A program made the translations under genes and the position numbers. DNA of 64,000 nt from Pampinifervens sp037481935 (GTDB taxonomy: Bacteria; Aquificota; Aquificia; Aquificales; Aquificaceae). The notes beneath the pieces are model-generated. The model was not told the origin of the DNA. It saw nothing but the letters and a program-made list of their open reading frames with translations, and ran no database searches. Below are positions 49,192-57,955 of this stretch, piece by piece. Every line of letters starts with the position of its first letter. The first letter of the stretch is position 1. The stretch is from assembly GCF_046159715.1 (NCBI RefSeq), contig NZ_JBJXCT010000004.1, positions 1 through 64,000 of the forward strand. Direction: 5' to 3'.

Positions 49192-49973
49192 AAGGTCCAC
49201 ATGTGGTTGAGGGGTCCATGCCCTCTGCCAAGATTTAGGGAGTTTTCTATAGCTCCCTGGATGTATTCTTTTGCTTTGAGAAGGGAATCTTTAAGGCTGT
49301 AGCCCTTTGCAAGATATGCAGTTATCGCAGATGAGAAGGTGCAACCGGTGCCGTGAGTGTTCTTTGTCCTTATAAACTTTCCCCTCAAGTATTCAAAGGA
49401 TACGCCGTCGTAGAGCACATCCACGGACTCCTCGTCCTCCATATGACCCCCTTTCACAACAACCGCAGAGGGACCGTATGAGATTATTTTTCTGCATGCC
49501 CTCTCCATGTCCTCAAGGCTCTTTATCTCAAAACCGCACAGCTCCTCTGCCTCTGGCACGTTGGGGGTCACCACAAGGGCGAGGGGAAGGAGTTCTTTTA
49601 TGAGGGTCTCTCTGGCGGATTGTTTCAGAAGGGGGTCTCCTGACTTTGCCCTCATGACAGGGTCAACCACAATCCTTTCCATCTTCAAATCCCTTATTGC
49701 CCCCGCAACAGCCCTGATGATTTCCTCATTAGATAACATGCCCGTCTTGCACGCATCCACACCAATGTCCTCTACCACGACCCTAATCTGTTCGTAGACC
49801 ACATCTGGCGGAAGGTCCACAACTCCGTAGACGCCCTGCGTGTTCTGCACGGTTATTGAGGTTATGGCGCTCGTGCCGTATACACCAAGAACGGTGAAGG
49901 TCTTCAGGTCAGCCTGAATGCCTGCACCTCCACCGCTATCAGAACCCGCTATTGTCAGAGCTCTCGGCACCAT
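49173..49973 (-). CDS. thiD: Hydroxymethylpyrimidine/phosphomethylpyrimidine kinase
   Basis: A 266-residue ribokinase-fold kinase: ALTIAGSDSGGGAGIQADLKTF at the start (substrate site), VDPVMRAKSGDPLL, TPNVPEAEELCG, and the anion hole/catalytic motif NTHGTGCTFSSAI near residue 205. It makes HMP-PP for thiamine synthesis. Its ATG overlaps the bamA stop (ATGA). No TPP riboswitch is visible; it is the end of the dnaK-to-thiD gene series. Confidence 0.95.
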   Translation of the reverse strand: MVPRALTIAGSDSGGGAGIQADLKTFTVLGVYGTSAITSITVQNTQGVYGVVDLPPDVVYEQIRVVVEDIGVDACKTGMLSNEEIIRAVAGAIRDLKMERIVVDPVMRAKSGDPLLKQSARETLIKELLPLALVVTPNVPEAEELCGFEIKSLEDMERACRKIISYGPSAVVVKGGHMEDEESVDVLYDGVSFEYLRGKFIRTKNTHGTGCTFSSAITAYLAKGYSLKDSLLKAKEYIQGAIENSLNLGRGHGPLNHMWTFYSFKT

Positions 49974-52306
49974 CAGAAAAACACTCCAAGAACAAAATGT
50001 ATCCTGCTTCTTGAGGTGTCGCCGGGCACTTTTTTCGTTTTGACAGCCCAGTCTAACTTTATGGGTGCGAAGGGGGTTATGAACCTTATACCTATGCCAA
50101 AGCCACCCTTAAGGTTTTGAGTTTTTAGCTCGCTCCAGTCGTTAAAGCCAAGACCTGTATCGTAGAAAACTGCACCGTAGAGTATGTTCTTGTAGAGGGG
50201 GTAGTTTGCCTCCGCTGATAAGATTAGCTGTCTTTTTGCTCCTATAGGGTCCTTTGTATTGGGGTCAAGGGGTCCTGCGTAGCCGTATTTGTAGCCCCTT
50301 ACGGTGAAGTCTCCGCCTACAAAAAACCTTTCATCAAGGGGCACTCTTTTGCCACTGTAGGGTTCAACCAGTCCAAGAGAGCCCTTAAAGGAGAGTATGA
50401 GACCTGTGTCCAGCCATCTATCCTTGAAAAACTGCTGGTGGGAAAGGGTTATCTTGTTGAACCTCTCATTACCCCCGAGCACTGGCACAGCCACTGAATA
50501 GCCCAGCTCTGTAAGGGCACCCGCGGATGGAAAGAGGTAATTGTCCCTCGTATCCCTTGTCAGACCAAAGAGCAGTTTTCTTGACTGTCTGGTTCCGGCT
50601 TCTTCTTTGATGAGGGGTGAGGCATCGGGTGATATGTTTGTATACCTTACCCTCTGAAGACTTACCCCTGCGCTTGCCTTCCAGAACTCTGCAAACTCCC
50701 TTGAGAATATGAGGTCTATACCCGTTCTGTCTACCGTGTAGGTGGTGTATTCTATCCTTCTGTCATAAACTGAACCCGTGAGGTCTATGGGCTGGTTTAG
50801 AAACCACTTCTTAGTGTAGGAAAGGGAATTATCCTTATATTTGCTTCCGTAAGATATGGAAATACCCGCTATGTCTCCTGTCCCGCGAAAGTTACCCTTA
50901 CGGAGGGATATGAAGCCGGAAACGCCTGTCACCTGATTGTATCCAAGGCCTATGGAAAACTGCCCTGTAAACCTTTCCCTTACCTTTGCCACAAAATCCC
51001 AGTTTTTGCCCTCTGTAGGAAAGGGGTCTATAGAAACATCCTGATAGTAGCCAAGATTAAAAACCCTTGTCCTTGACCTGTCTATCTCCCTCTGGTTTGC
51101 CAGCTCACCCTCCTGAAATCTTAGCTCCCTTCTTATCACATAGTCCCTTGATTCGTAATTGCCCTGCACTTCAATCCTGCTAACATAAACAGGCTCACCC
51201 TCCTGCAGCTGGAGGTTTACGCTTACCCTTTTACCCTCTCTGTCCACACTCTCTCTTTCCTCTACGAAAACGCCCAGATAGCCAATCTCCGAGTATCTCC
51301 TCCTTATGTTCTCCTTTATCCTGTCAAGAATTTCCCTTCTGTAGTATCCTCCCCTGTTCTTTTTGAGTATGTCCCCGACGAGCTCTGAGTAGGCAAAGAG
51401 GCTGTTGCCCTCTATTTTCAGCTCCGATAACCTGTATCTTGGTCCCTCTTCAATCTTTATGTTTATCTCGTATCTGTTTCCCTCCTTCTTTACAGAGTAG
51501 TCAACCTTAGCCTCAAGAAAGCCCTCAGAACGGTAAAAGTCTCTTATCTTTCTCACGTCTTCCCTCAGAACATCCTCACTGAAGGGGGGCTTTAGCCTGA
51601 AGGCAAGAAGGCTCACAGGTTTTGTCTCCATAAGCCCGAGCAGTCTACCTCTGCTGAAGGTCCTGTTCCCTGTAAAGTTTATACTTCTTACATACTCTGG
51701 CTCTCCCTCCACTATTCTGTAAACAACCTTTGAAGCACCCTTCCTGGGCACAAGTTCGTAATCTACCTGAACGTTTGTGTAGCCCTCCTTCGTGTATGCT
51801 TCCACTATTTTTCTCTTTATGAACTCGAGCTCTTCACGGGTGAGAACCCTTCCGAGCCTCAGCCTTCTCTGTATTTCCAGTCTTTCTTCTACAGCCGGCG
51901 CTGAGGTAAAGCCCTTTATAAACTCTTCTGGCTCAATCTTGCCCACCTCCGTTTCTATTCCTATCTTTTTCTCAAGCTCGTCGGACTTTATCTTCCTGTT
52001 GCCCACAAACTCTATTCTGTATATAACAGGAAGGTCCTTAACTCTGTATGTGAGCACCACATCCTCACCCACCCTTTCTTCATAGACCTCCACCTCGTCA
52101 AAAAAGCCTGTTCTGAACACGCGTCTTATGCTCTCACGGACCATATCGGGGATGTATAGGCTTCCCTGTCTTATGTTTATGAGACCTATTATTACATCCT
52201 CTGGCACATACCTGGCTCCTTCAACCCTTATCTCTTTCACCACCTGTGCGAAGGAAAGACCCAGCAAGAGAAAAACTGGCAATAAGACTCTAAACAATAA
52301 CCACAT
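49973..52306 (-). CDS. bamA: Outer-membrane protein assembly factor BamA
   Basis: From ATG 52306 the product is 777 residues with signal peptide MWLLFRVLLPVFLLLGLSFA. Residues about 20-415 form five POTRA domains (first: VKEIRVEGARYVPEDVI), the rest is the 16-strand Omp85 barrel with the loop-6 motif VRGY (FTVRGYKYG) and a C-terminal FVLGVFF signal. The second POTRA has an insertion rich in charged residues (about 130-160). It inserts beta-barrel proteins into the outer membrane. It overlaps purM by 17 bp; the frame to 52339 adds nothing signal-like. Confidence 0.94.
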   Translation of the reverse strand: MWLLFRVLLPVFLLLGLSFAQVVKEIRVEGARYVPEDVIIGLINIRQGSLYIPDMVRESIRRVFRTGFFDEVEVYEERVGEDVVLTYRVKDLPVIYRIEFVGNRKIKSDELEKKIGIETEVGKIEPEEFIKGFTSAPAVEERLEIQRRLRLGRVLTREELEFIKRKIVEAYTKEGYTNVQVDYELVPRKGASKVVYRIVEGEPEYVRSINFTGNRTFSRGRLLGLMETKPVSLLAFRLKPPFSEDVLREDVRKIRDFYRSEGFLEAKVDYSVKKEGNRYEINIKIEEGPRYRLSELKIEGNSLFAYSELVGDILKKNRGGYYRREILDRIKENIRRRYSEIGYLGVFVEERESVDREGKRVSVNLQLQEGEPVYVSRIEVQGNYESRDYVIRRELRFQEGELANQREIDRSRTRVFNLGYYQDVSIDPFPTEGKNWDFVAKVRERFTGQFSIGLGYNQVTGVSGFISLRKGNFRGTGDIAGISISYGSKYKDNSLSYTKKWFLNQPIDLTGSVYDRRIEYTTYTVDRTGIDLIFSREFAEFWKASAGVSLQRVRYTNISPDASPLIKEEAGTRQSRKLLFGLTRDTRDNYLFPSAGALTELGYSVAVPVLGGNERFNKITLSHQQFFKDRWLDTGLILSFKGSLGLVEPYSGKRVPLDERFFVGGDFTVRGYKYGYAGPLDPNTKDPIGAKRQLILSAEANYPLYKNILYGAVFYDTGLGFNDWSELKTQNLKGGFGIGIRFITPFAPIKLDWAVKTKKVPGDTSRSRIHFVLGVFF

Positions 52307-53291
52307 CCCTTTTACCCTCCTCAATAAAGCCACATACAAAGGAAGAAGGGACAGCTCTCAGAGCTGTGTCCAAATCTTTTCCTTCAAGAACTACCATAAA
52401 ACCCACGCCCATATTAAAGGTTCTGAACATCTCCTCAGAGGATATGTTGCCCAGCCTCCCTATCCAGTCAAAGATGGGGTTTACTGGTATTTTCCCCTTT
52501 TCCACTACCGCTCTCAGACCCTCCGGCAATATCCTTATAAGGTTTCCCGGTATGCCACCGCCCGTTATATGTGCCATCCCCCTTATACCTATTCCACAGT
52601 ATTTCAGAGCACGCACCTCCTGCAGGTATATTTTAGTGGGTTCAAGGAGTATCTCCCACAACTTTCTGTCCTCAAATTTATCCTCATAGCCTATACCTTT
52701 TGCCTCAAGCACCTTTCTTATAAGGCTGTATCCATTACTGTGAAAACCGCTTGAGGGAAAACCCAGTATAACATCTCCGGGTCTTATACGCTCACCGGTA
52801 ATAAGCTCCTCCTCCTCGCACACGCCCACGCAGAAGCCTGCAAGGTCATATACACCCTCGGGATAAAAGTCTGGCATCTCAGCCGTTTCTCCACCCACGA
52901 GGGCAACCTCTGCAAGCCTGCACCCCTCCACTATACCATCCATAAGCTCCTTCATAACCTGAAGTTCTATCCTGCCTGTGGCTATGTAATCAAGAAAGGC
53001 GAGAGGTTCCGCACCTGTGGTGAGGAGGTCGTTTACATTCATGGCAACCAGGTCTATGCCCACTGTGTTATGAACACCCACAGCCTGAGCCACCTTAAGC
53101 TTTGTTCCAACCCCGTCTGTTGTAAGCATAAGAACCGGCTTCTTGTATCCCTCAAGCCTGAGCCCGCTGGCAAAGGATCCAAAGAGGAGAGCTTTTTTTG
53201 GTAAGGTCTTTACCTTTTCCCTTATGTAGTCCACAAAGGCTTCAGCCCTTTCTATGCTCACTCCTGCTCTTTCGTAAGTCCATTCACCCAT
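52290..53291 (-). CDS. purM: Phosphoribosylformylglycinamidine cyclo-ligase
   Basis: A 333-residue AIR synthetase: YERAGVSIERAEAFVDYI at the start, LMLTTDGVGTKLKVAQ, VAMNVNDLLTTGAEPLAFLDYIATG, LVGGETAEMPDFY, GFPSSGFHSNGYSLIR and HITGGGIPGNL. It closes the imidazole ring in purine synthesis. Its start overlaps thpR by 8 bp. It is sandwiched between RNA-ligase-like and outer-membrane genes, far from purSQ. Confidence 0.96.
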   Translation of the reverse strand: MGEWTYERAGVSIERAEAFVDYIREKVKTLPKKALLFGSFASGLRLEGYKKPVLMLTTDGVGTKLKVAQAVGVHNTVGIDLVAMNVNDLLTTGAEPLAFLDYIATGRIELQVMKELMDGIVEGCRLAEVALVGGETAEMPDFYPEGVYDLAGFCVGVCEEEELITGERIRPGDVILGFPSSGFHSNGYSLIRKVLEAKGIGYEDKFEDRKLWEILLEPTKIYLQEVRALKYCGIGIRGMAHITGGGIPGNLIRILPEGLRAVVEKGKIPVNPIFDWIGRLGNISSEEMFRTFNMGVGFMVVLEGKDLDTALRAVPSSFVCGFIEEGKRDVVIV

Positions 53292-53841
53292 GGAAGTAAA
53301 ACTCCTCTATTACAGTGTATATGGGTCCCACAGAGGTCAGAGAACTCTTAACAAGAGCCACTCTGTCCACAAGGTCTTCCCCATAGAAGGTGTTTTCATG
53401 CTGACGCAGTATTTCTTTGAGGGCTTTTTTGTCAAACTCCTTTATCCTGCATATGGTCACATGGGGATGGAAGGGCTTACCCTCGTCCCTTATACCCACC
53501 TGCCTGTTAGCCCTTACTATGCTTCTGGCAAGGTCTATAAGCTGTCTATGACCTTCCGATACACCAATCCACAGAACTCTGGCTCTGTCAGGGCTCGGAA
53601 AAACACCAAGCCCCCTGTATTTTACCCTTATGGCTTTGCTACTTTGGGCAATTTCCTGAAGGTTTTTAAGAAGGTCAGCCAGCCTTTCCTGCTCCACATC
53701 CCCTATAAACTGGAAGGTCATATGAAAGTTCTGAGGCTCAACCCACTTGCCCTTTATGAACCTCTCGCTCTGTGACTGGAGCTTTTCCACCGCTTCCTGT
53801 ATCCTTTTCGTGACAAAAAAACCCACAAAAACCCTTATCAT
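53284..53841 (-). CDS. thpR: RNA 2',3'-cyclic phosphodiesterase (LigT/ThpR family)
   Basis: 185 residues from ATG 53841, which overlaps the DUF882 stop (TAATG). Two HxTx motifs define the 2H phosphoesterase fold: HMTF (in NFHMTFQFIGDV) and HVTI (in FHPHVTICRIKEF). It opens 2',3'-cyclic phosphates on RNA. Confidence 0.9.
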   Translation of the reverse strand: MIRVFVGFFVTKRIQEAVEKLQSQSERFIKGKWVEPQNFHMTFQFIGDVEQERLADLLKNLQEIAQSSKAIRVKYRGLGVFPSPDRARVLWIGVSEGHRQLIDLARSIVRANRQVGIRDEGKPFHPHVTICRIKEFDKKALKEILRQHENTFYGEDLVDRVALVKSSLTSVGPIYTVIEEFYFHG

Positions 53842-54386
53842 TACCAGCACCTGAAGGGTCCAGTATCAAGATGCACAAAACCAGACCTGGGATAGTATCC
53901 AACACCACCAGCACGCAGGTTTATTGCCAGATCTCTGAGACTGCTCAGGCTCATGCCCTCCAGCCTTATGTCAACAGCCCTCCCGCGCGTGTGGTAGCTG
54001 TCTTTTGCTACGCCCCTTTTTGTCCTGTGAAGGTAAGCGTTTGTAGATGGTGACCTGTAGCCAGATATTACCTCTATCCTTTCCCTGTTAGAAAGTCTGG
54101 TTATGAGGAAAAGAAGGTCAAGAAGCTTTAAATCTACGGGAGCTACCTCTCCACTTCTGTAATCCCTCAGAAGCCAGTTTATTTCTTTCAGAGAACTATC
54201 TATATACTCTCCATCCACCCAGTAGGCAACCTTAAGGCTCTCCCCGGTGTTTACAGAGTATAAGTTGAGGGACCTGGCTCCTTCTGAAAGACCCCTAATT
54301 CCAGAAACTGAGGCGTAGGAAAAAGAACCTGTCAGAAGCATGCATCCTATGTATCCCATTGACCTTAGAAGTTCTCTCCTTGTCAT
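53841..54386 (-). CDS. DUF882/YcbK-type peptidase (M15-like murein hydrolase), Tat-exported
   Basis: A 181-residue protein with a twin-arginine-type signal (TRRELLRSMGYIG) and a zinc-peptidase domain: ISGYRSPSTNAYLHR, SYHTRGRAVDIR (zinc His and Asp) and SGFVHLDTG (third His). This is the DUF882 / MepK-like group, which cuts peptidoglycan cross-links. It overlaps the L,D-transpeptidase gene by 4 bp; the two probably act together on the wall. Confidence 0.9.
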   Translation of the reverse strand: MTRRELLRSMGYIGCMLLTGSFSYASVSGIRGLSEGARSLNLYSVNTGESLKVAYWVDGEYIDSSLKEINWLLRDYRSGEVAPVDLKLLDLLFLITRLSNRERIEVISGYRSPSTNAYLHRTKRGVAKDSYHTRGRAVDIRLEGMSLSSLRDLAINLRAGGVGYYPRSGFVHLDTGPFRCW

Positions 54387-55896
54387 TTCCTGCCTCCAAC
54401 TTTTGAAAGTGCACGGGACAAAATTGTATCATACCCGTATATGTCTTCTCTGAAATGAAGCTCGCCATCCCTTTCAAAGGCGGTAAGGTAGAGTATGTAT
54501 ATGGGTATAGGGTTTCTGAGGCTGAGGGTCTGGGTCTGCTGTTCTTTTATGAGGTTTTCCAACTTCTTTGAGTTCCATCCCTCTCCAAGAAGTGCCAGAG
54601 CAAGCTCCTTTGCCTTTTCTACCCTTATACATCCTGAGCTAAAGGCTCTTTTTGGCTTTTTAAAAAGTTCCACATCAGGCGTGTCGTGCAGGTAGACATC
54701 AAAGGGGTTCTGGAAGTTGAACTTTATCCTGCCAAGGGCGTTCTGTGGTCCTGGGGACTGCACAAGCCTGAAGGGAAAATTTTTCTCACTGTATAAGCTC
54801 CAGTCTATCTGCAGAGGGTCAACCTCCTCACCTCCAAGAAAGACTCTGAAGCTCTTTTTTCTGAGGTAATCTGGGTCCTTTCTCACTCTGGGTAGTATGT
54901 CCTTGACGGAGATGCTTCTGGGAACATGCCATGAAGGATTTATGGTGAGGCTCTCTATCCTGCTGTAAAGTATTGGCGTAGGCCTGAAGTCTTCTCTGTA
55001 ATTCCTGCCCACTATCACCTTAGAGTGCAGCTCCACAGAATTTTTGTTTATCAGAAAAAGCTCAAAGGATGGTATGTTTACCACCACGGCTCTTTCAAAG
55101 TCTTCTGGCAACCATCTGTGCTTTTCAAGGTTCAGGTATACCTGCATCAACCTCTCTTCTGGGCTGATGTTGAGCTCGGCAATGGTCTTTGAACCAATTG
55201 TTCCCGTCTCTGGCAGCCCGTGTCTTTTTTGAAATCTTTTTACTGCCTCAAGCAGTGTATGGTCAAAAAAATCAGAGGGGGTGTATTCTCTAATGTCTCC
55301 AAGAAGAAAGAGCCTGAACCTTATCTCCTCAAGGCAGGTGCTTCTGTCTCCATGACGCAGGTGTCTTGACAGCCTTATGGGCTTCCATTCAATGGAAGAT
55401 AGCTCTTGCAGAGACTTTGCCTGTTCTACAAGGAACCAGTATTCCTGGCTCTTGGGTGTGATTTCCCTCAGCAAGTCCCCCAGTCTCTCTTCCCTTATCA
55501 GAGCTGCAACCTTTTCAACAACCCTGTCCTGCCTTTTTGGAACGCTCCAGCCCCTGTAGAGTTCTGAGGGTCTTGTCCTACCATAGTAGAGGTCGTATGC
55601 AAGCCTGAGCAGGCTGTCGCTTGTGGCAAGCTCTGGGTCAAGGTCTTTAACCGGTCTGTAATCTCTGGGGTCAAGTCCAGGTGGACAACCTCCCTGAGTA
55701 TGCTCTGCAGGGTTTGAAAGTTCTCCGTAGCTCTGCCATCACAATACCATATGCATCTGAAGCCCAGAAGACCGTATAGCTGATAAACCTTCTGAGGATA
55801 GGCTAACTTTGACCAGTTTTCCCTTATCTTTTTCTCATAAGATAATGCAGTTTCTAAGGCAAGAAGAATTATGAGAAAAGGAAGGGCGACCGCCAT
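54383..55896 (-). pseudogene. YcbB-like L,D-transpeptidase, split by a frameshift
   Basis: The minus strand from ATG 55896 encodes a signal peptide (MAVALPFLIILLALETALS) and the YcbB N-terminal scaffold (LLGFRCIWYCDGRATENFQTL) up to about 55690. There the frame goes out of phase and ends at 55498. The -1 frame continues from about 55695 without a stop as GLDPRDYRPVKDLDPELA ... LLRLAYDLYYG, then the peptidoglycan-binding region (RFQKRHGLPETGTIG) and the YkuD catalytic site (HDTP ... SSGCIRVE with the Cys nucleophile) to 54383. So all domains of a protein of about 505 residues are present but need a -1 shift within about 55680-55700. No slippery run is there, so a one-base loss or a base-call error is most likely. 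Confidence 0.85.
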
Positions 55897-55912
55897 AGGC
55901 GGTCTTATTATA

Positions 55913-57778
55913 TCACATGGGCTTGCCTTCTATTACGTCTCCACCTTCACCCTTCTGCGTAGCCTGTCCCTGATAAAGATAGCTTCCTAACTTTCCAGCT
56001 ACCTCAAGCACCTTCTCTGTGGCCCTTCTTACCTCCTGCACATCCTGTGAGCTGGCAAATACCCTCTTTGCCTCTTCTATAGCCTTTTCTACCTCAGAGA
56101 CCACGTCTGCGGGCACTTTATCCCTGTTTTCCTTCAGCACCTTTTCAAGGTTGTAAACATGCTGGTCAAGCTGGTTCTTGGCTTCCACGAGTTCTTTTTT
56201 CTTCCTGTCCTCCTCCTCGTGAAGCTGGGCTTCTTTTACCATCTTCTCTATCTCTTCCTGCGTGAGTCCCGAAGATGCCTGAACCCTTATGGACTGCTCT
56301 TTACCCGTGCCAAGGTCTTTTGCCGTCACATGAAGAATACCGTCCACGTCTATGTCAAAGCACACCTCTATCTTTGGAACGCCTCTGGGTGCTGGTGGTA
56401 TGCCGGTAAGATAGAATTTACCCAGAGACTTGTTGTCCCTAGCCATGGGTCTCTCGCCCTGAAGCACATGAACCTCTACCTCTGTCTGATAGTCGCTGGC
56501 GGTGGTGAAGGTTTCACACTTTCTGTAAGGTATGGGCGTGTTCCTGGGTATAAGGACCGTCATAACCCCACCGTAGGTCTCCACACCCAGGGATAGAGGT
56601 GTCACATCTACTAGCAGTATCTCCTTTACTTCCCCAGATAGAACACCAGCCTGTATGGCAGCACCCACTGCCACCACCTCGTCGGGGTTTACGCCCTTGT
56701 GGGGCTCCTTCCCAAAAAAGTCCTTTATCCTCTGCTGGACCAGAGGAATCCTCGTGGAACCTCCCACCAGCACCACATCGTCTATATCCTGAGGTCTCAG
56801 CTTGGCATCCTCAAGGGCTCTCTTTACTATCTCCATAGTCCTGTCCACAAGGTCCTTTATCATCTCCTCAAGCCTTGCCCTTGTGAGCTTTTTCTGAAGG
56901 TGCAATGGCTGGTTGGTGGATGGGTCTATGGTTATAAAGGGCAGGTTGATTTCAGTCTCCAGCTTGAAGGAGAGCTCCTTCTTTGCCTGCTCGCTGGCTT
57001 CTTTGAGCCTCTGAAGGGCAGTCCTGTCCTTTCTGAGGTCAACGCCTGTTTCTCTTTTGAACTCTTCTATGAGCCACTCCATGATTCTTTCGTCTATGTT
57101 GGCACCCCCAAGGTGAGTGTCTCCTGCGGTAGCTTTTACCTCTATAACGCCCTCTCCACCTTCAAGGATGGAGACGTCAAAGGTTCCTCCTCCAAAGTCA
57201 TAGACAAGAATCTTTACATCGCTCTTCTTGTCAAGCCCGTATGCCAGAGCTGCAGCGGTGGGCTCGTTGAGGATTCTTAGCACCTCAAGCCCTGCAATCT
57301 TACCGGCATCCTTTGTTGCCTGTCTCTGACGCTCGTTGAAGTAAGCGGGCACGGTTATTACCGCCTTTGTGACCTTTTCTCCAAGGTATGCCTCTGCAGC
57401 CTCTTTGAGCTTTTTGAGCACCTGAGCACCTACCTCCTCCGGGCGAACAGTCCTTCCTATGTTGGGTATTTCAAAGCTGGCATCGCCCTTTTCGTCCGCC
57501 ACCACCTTGTAGGAAACTCTCTTTGCCTCATCAAGCACCTCTTCATACTTTCTACCTATAAACCTTTTAGACTCGTAGACGGTGTTCTCTGGGTCAAGGA
57601 TGGCACGCCTCTTTGCAGGCTCACCCACCAGCACCTCTTTTTCCTTTGTCCATGAGACAACAGAGGGCGTAAGCCTTGAGCCCTCCTGATTGGCTATTAC
57701 CACTGGCTCATCTCCTATAATCACAGCCACCACCGAGTTGGTAGTTCCAAGGTCTATACCTATTATCTTCTCCGCCAT
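55913..57778 (-). CDS. dnaK: Chaperone protein DnaK (Hsp70)
   Basis: A 621-residue Hsp70: ATPase domain 1-380 (IGIDLGTTNSVVAV, YDFGGGTFDVSI, VLVGGSTRIPLVQ), substrate-binding domain about 385-500 and helical lid to the end. The C terminus is VIEGKPM rather than EEVKKD. It has a consensus promoter and an AGGAGG site directly upstream. No dnaJ or grpE is adjacent; a CIRCE element is not seen in 57779-57955. The L,D-transpeptidase gene starts 16 bp after its stop and may share the transcript. Confidence 0.97.
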   Translation of the reverse strand: MAEKIIGIDLGTTNSVVAVIIGDEPVVIANQEGSRLTPSVVSWTKEKEVLVGEPAKRRAILDPENTVYESKRFIGRKYEEVLDEAKRVSYKVVADEKGDASFEIPNIGRTVRPEEVGAQVLKKLKEAAEAYLGEKVTKAVITVPAYFNERQRQATKDAGKIAGLEVLRILNEPTAAALAYGLDKKSDVKILVYDFGGGTFDVSILEGGEGVIEVKATAGDTHLGGANIDERIMEWLIEEFKRETGVDLRKDRTALQRLKEASEQAKKELSFKLETEINLPFITIDPSTNQPLHLQKKLTRARLEEMIKDLVDRTMEIVKRALEDAKLRPQDIDDVVLVGGSTRIPLVQQRIKDFFGKEPHKGVNPDEVVAVGAAIQAGVLSGEVKEILLVDVTPLSLGVETYGGVMTVLIPRNTPIPYRKCETFTTASDYQTEVEVHVLQGERPMARDNKSLGKFYLTGIPPAPRGVPKIEVCFDIDVDGILHVTAKDLGTGKEQSIRVQASSGLTQEEIEKMVKEAQLHEEEDRKKKELVEAKNQLDQHVYNLEKVLKENRDKVPADVVSEVEKAIEEAKRVFASSQDVQEVRRATEKVLEVAGKLGSYLYQGQATQKGEGGDVIEGKPM

Positions 57779-57839
57779 AAGGCACCTCCTTTTTCCAGAA
57801 TGTGTTATCTAATATAAAACTTTAGTAAACTTATGTCAA
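57779..57839 (-). promoter_or_regulatory. Consensus promoter and ribosome-binding site of dnaK
   Basis: TTGACA (57839-57834), a 17-bp spacer and TATATT (57816-57811) precede an AGGAGG site (about 57788-57783) and ATG 57778. This is a sigma-70-type promoter with a leader of about 25 nt, unlike the leaderless genes in the window. The rest of the gap to 57955 has only weak 5-bp hairpins. Confidence 0.78.
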
Positions 57840-57955
57840 GTTTTTTATAATGACTTTTAGAATGTTAAGGGGGCAGACTGAGAGAGAGGTCTGTAAAAGT
57901 GCTCAGAAATATAACCTCAAAGGTTTACGGTCATAGGAATTTCTTAAGTTGGAGG

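Noticed and set aside
49960..49990. TPP riboswitch upstream of thiD
   Set aside because: The thiD start overlaps the bamA stop, leaving no leader.
57779..57955. CIRCE operator or heat-shock sigma promoter for dnaK
   Set aside because: No TTAGCACTC-N9-GAGTGCTAA-like repeat is present; the visible promoter is a standard TTGACA-N17-TATATT.
57841..57955. Terminator after flgL
   Set aside because: Only two 5-bp stems (AACCT/AGGTT and CAGAC/GTCTG) without T runs on the minus strand are seen; too weak to call.
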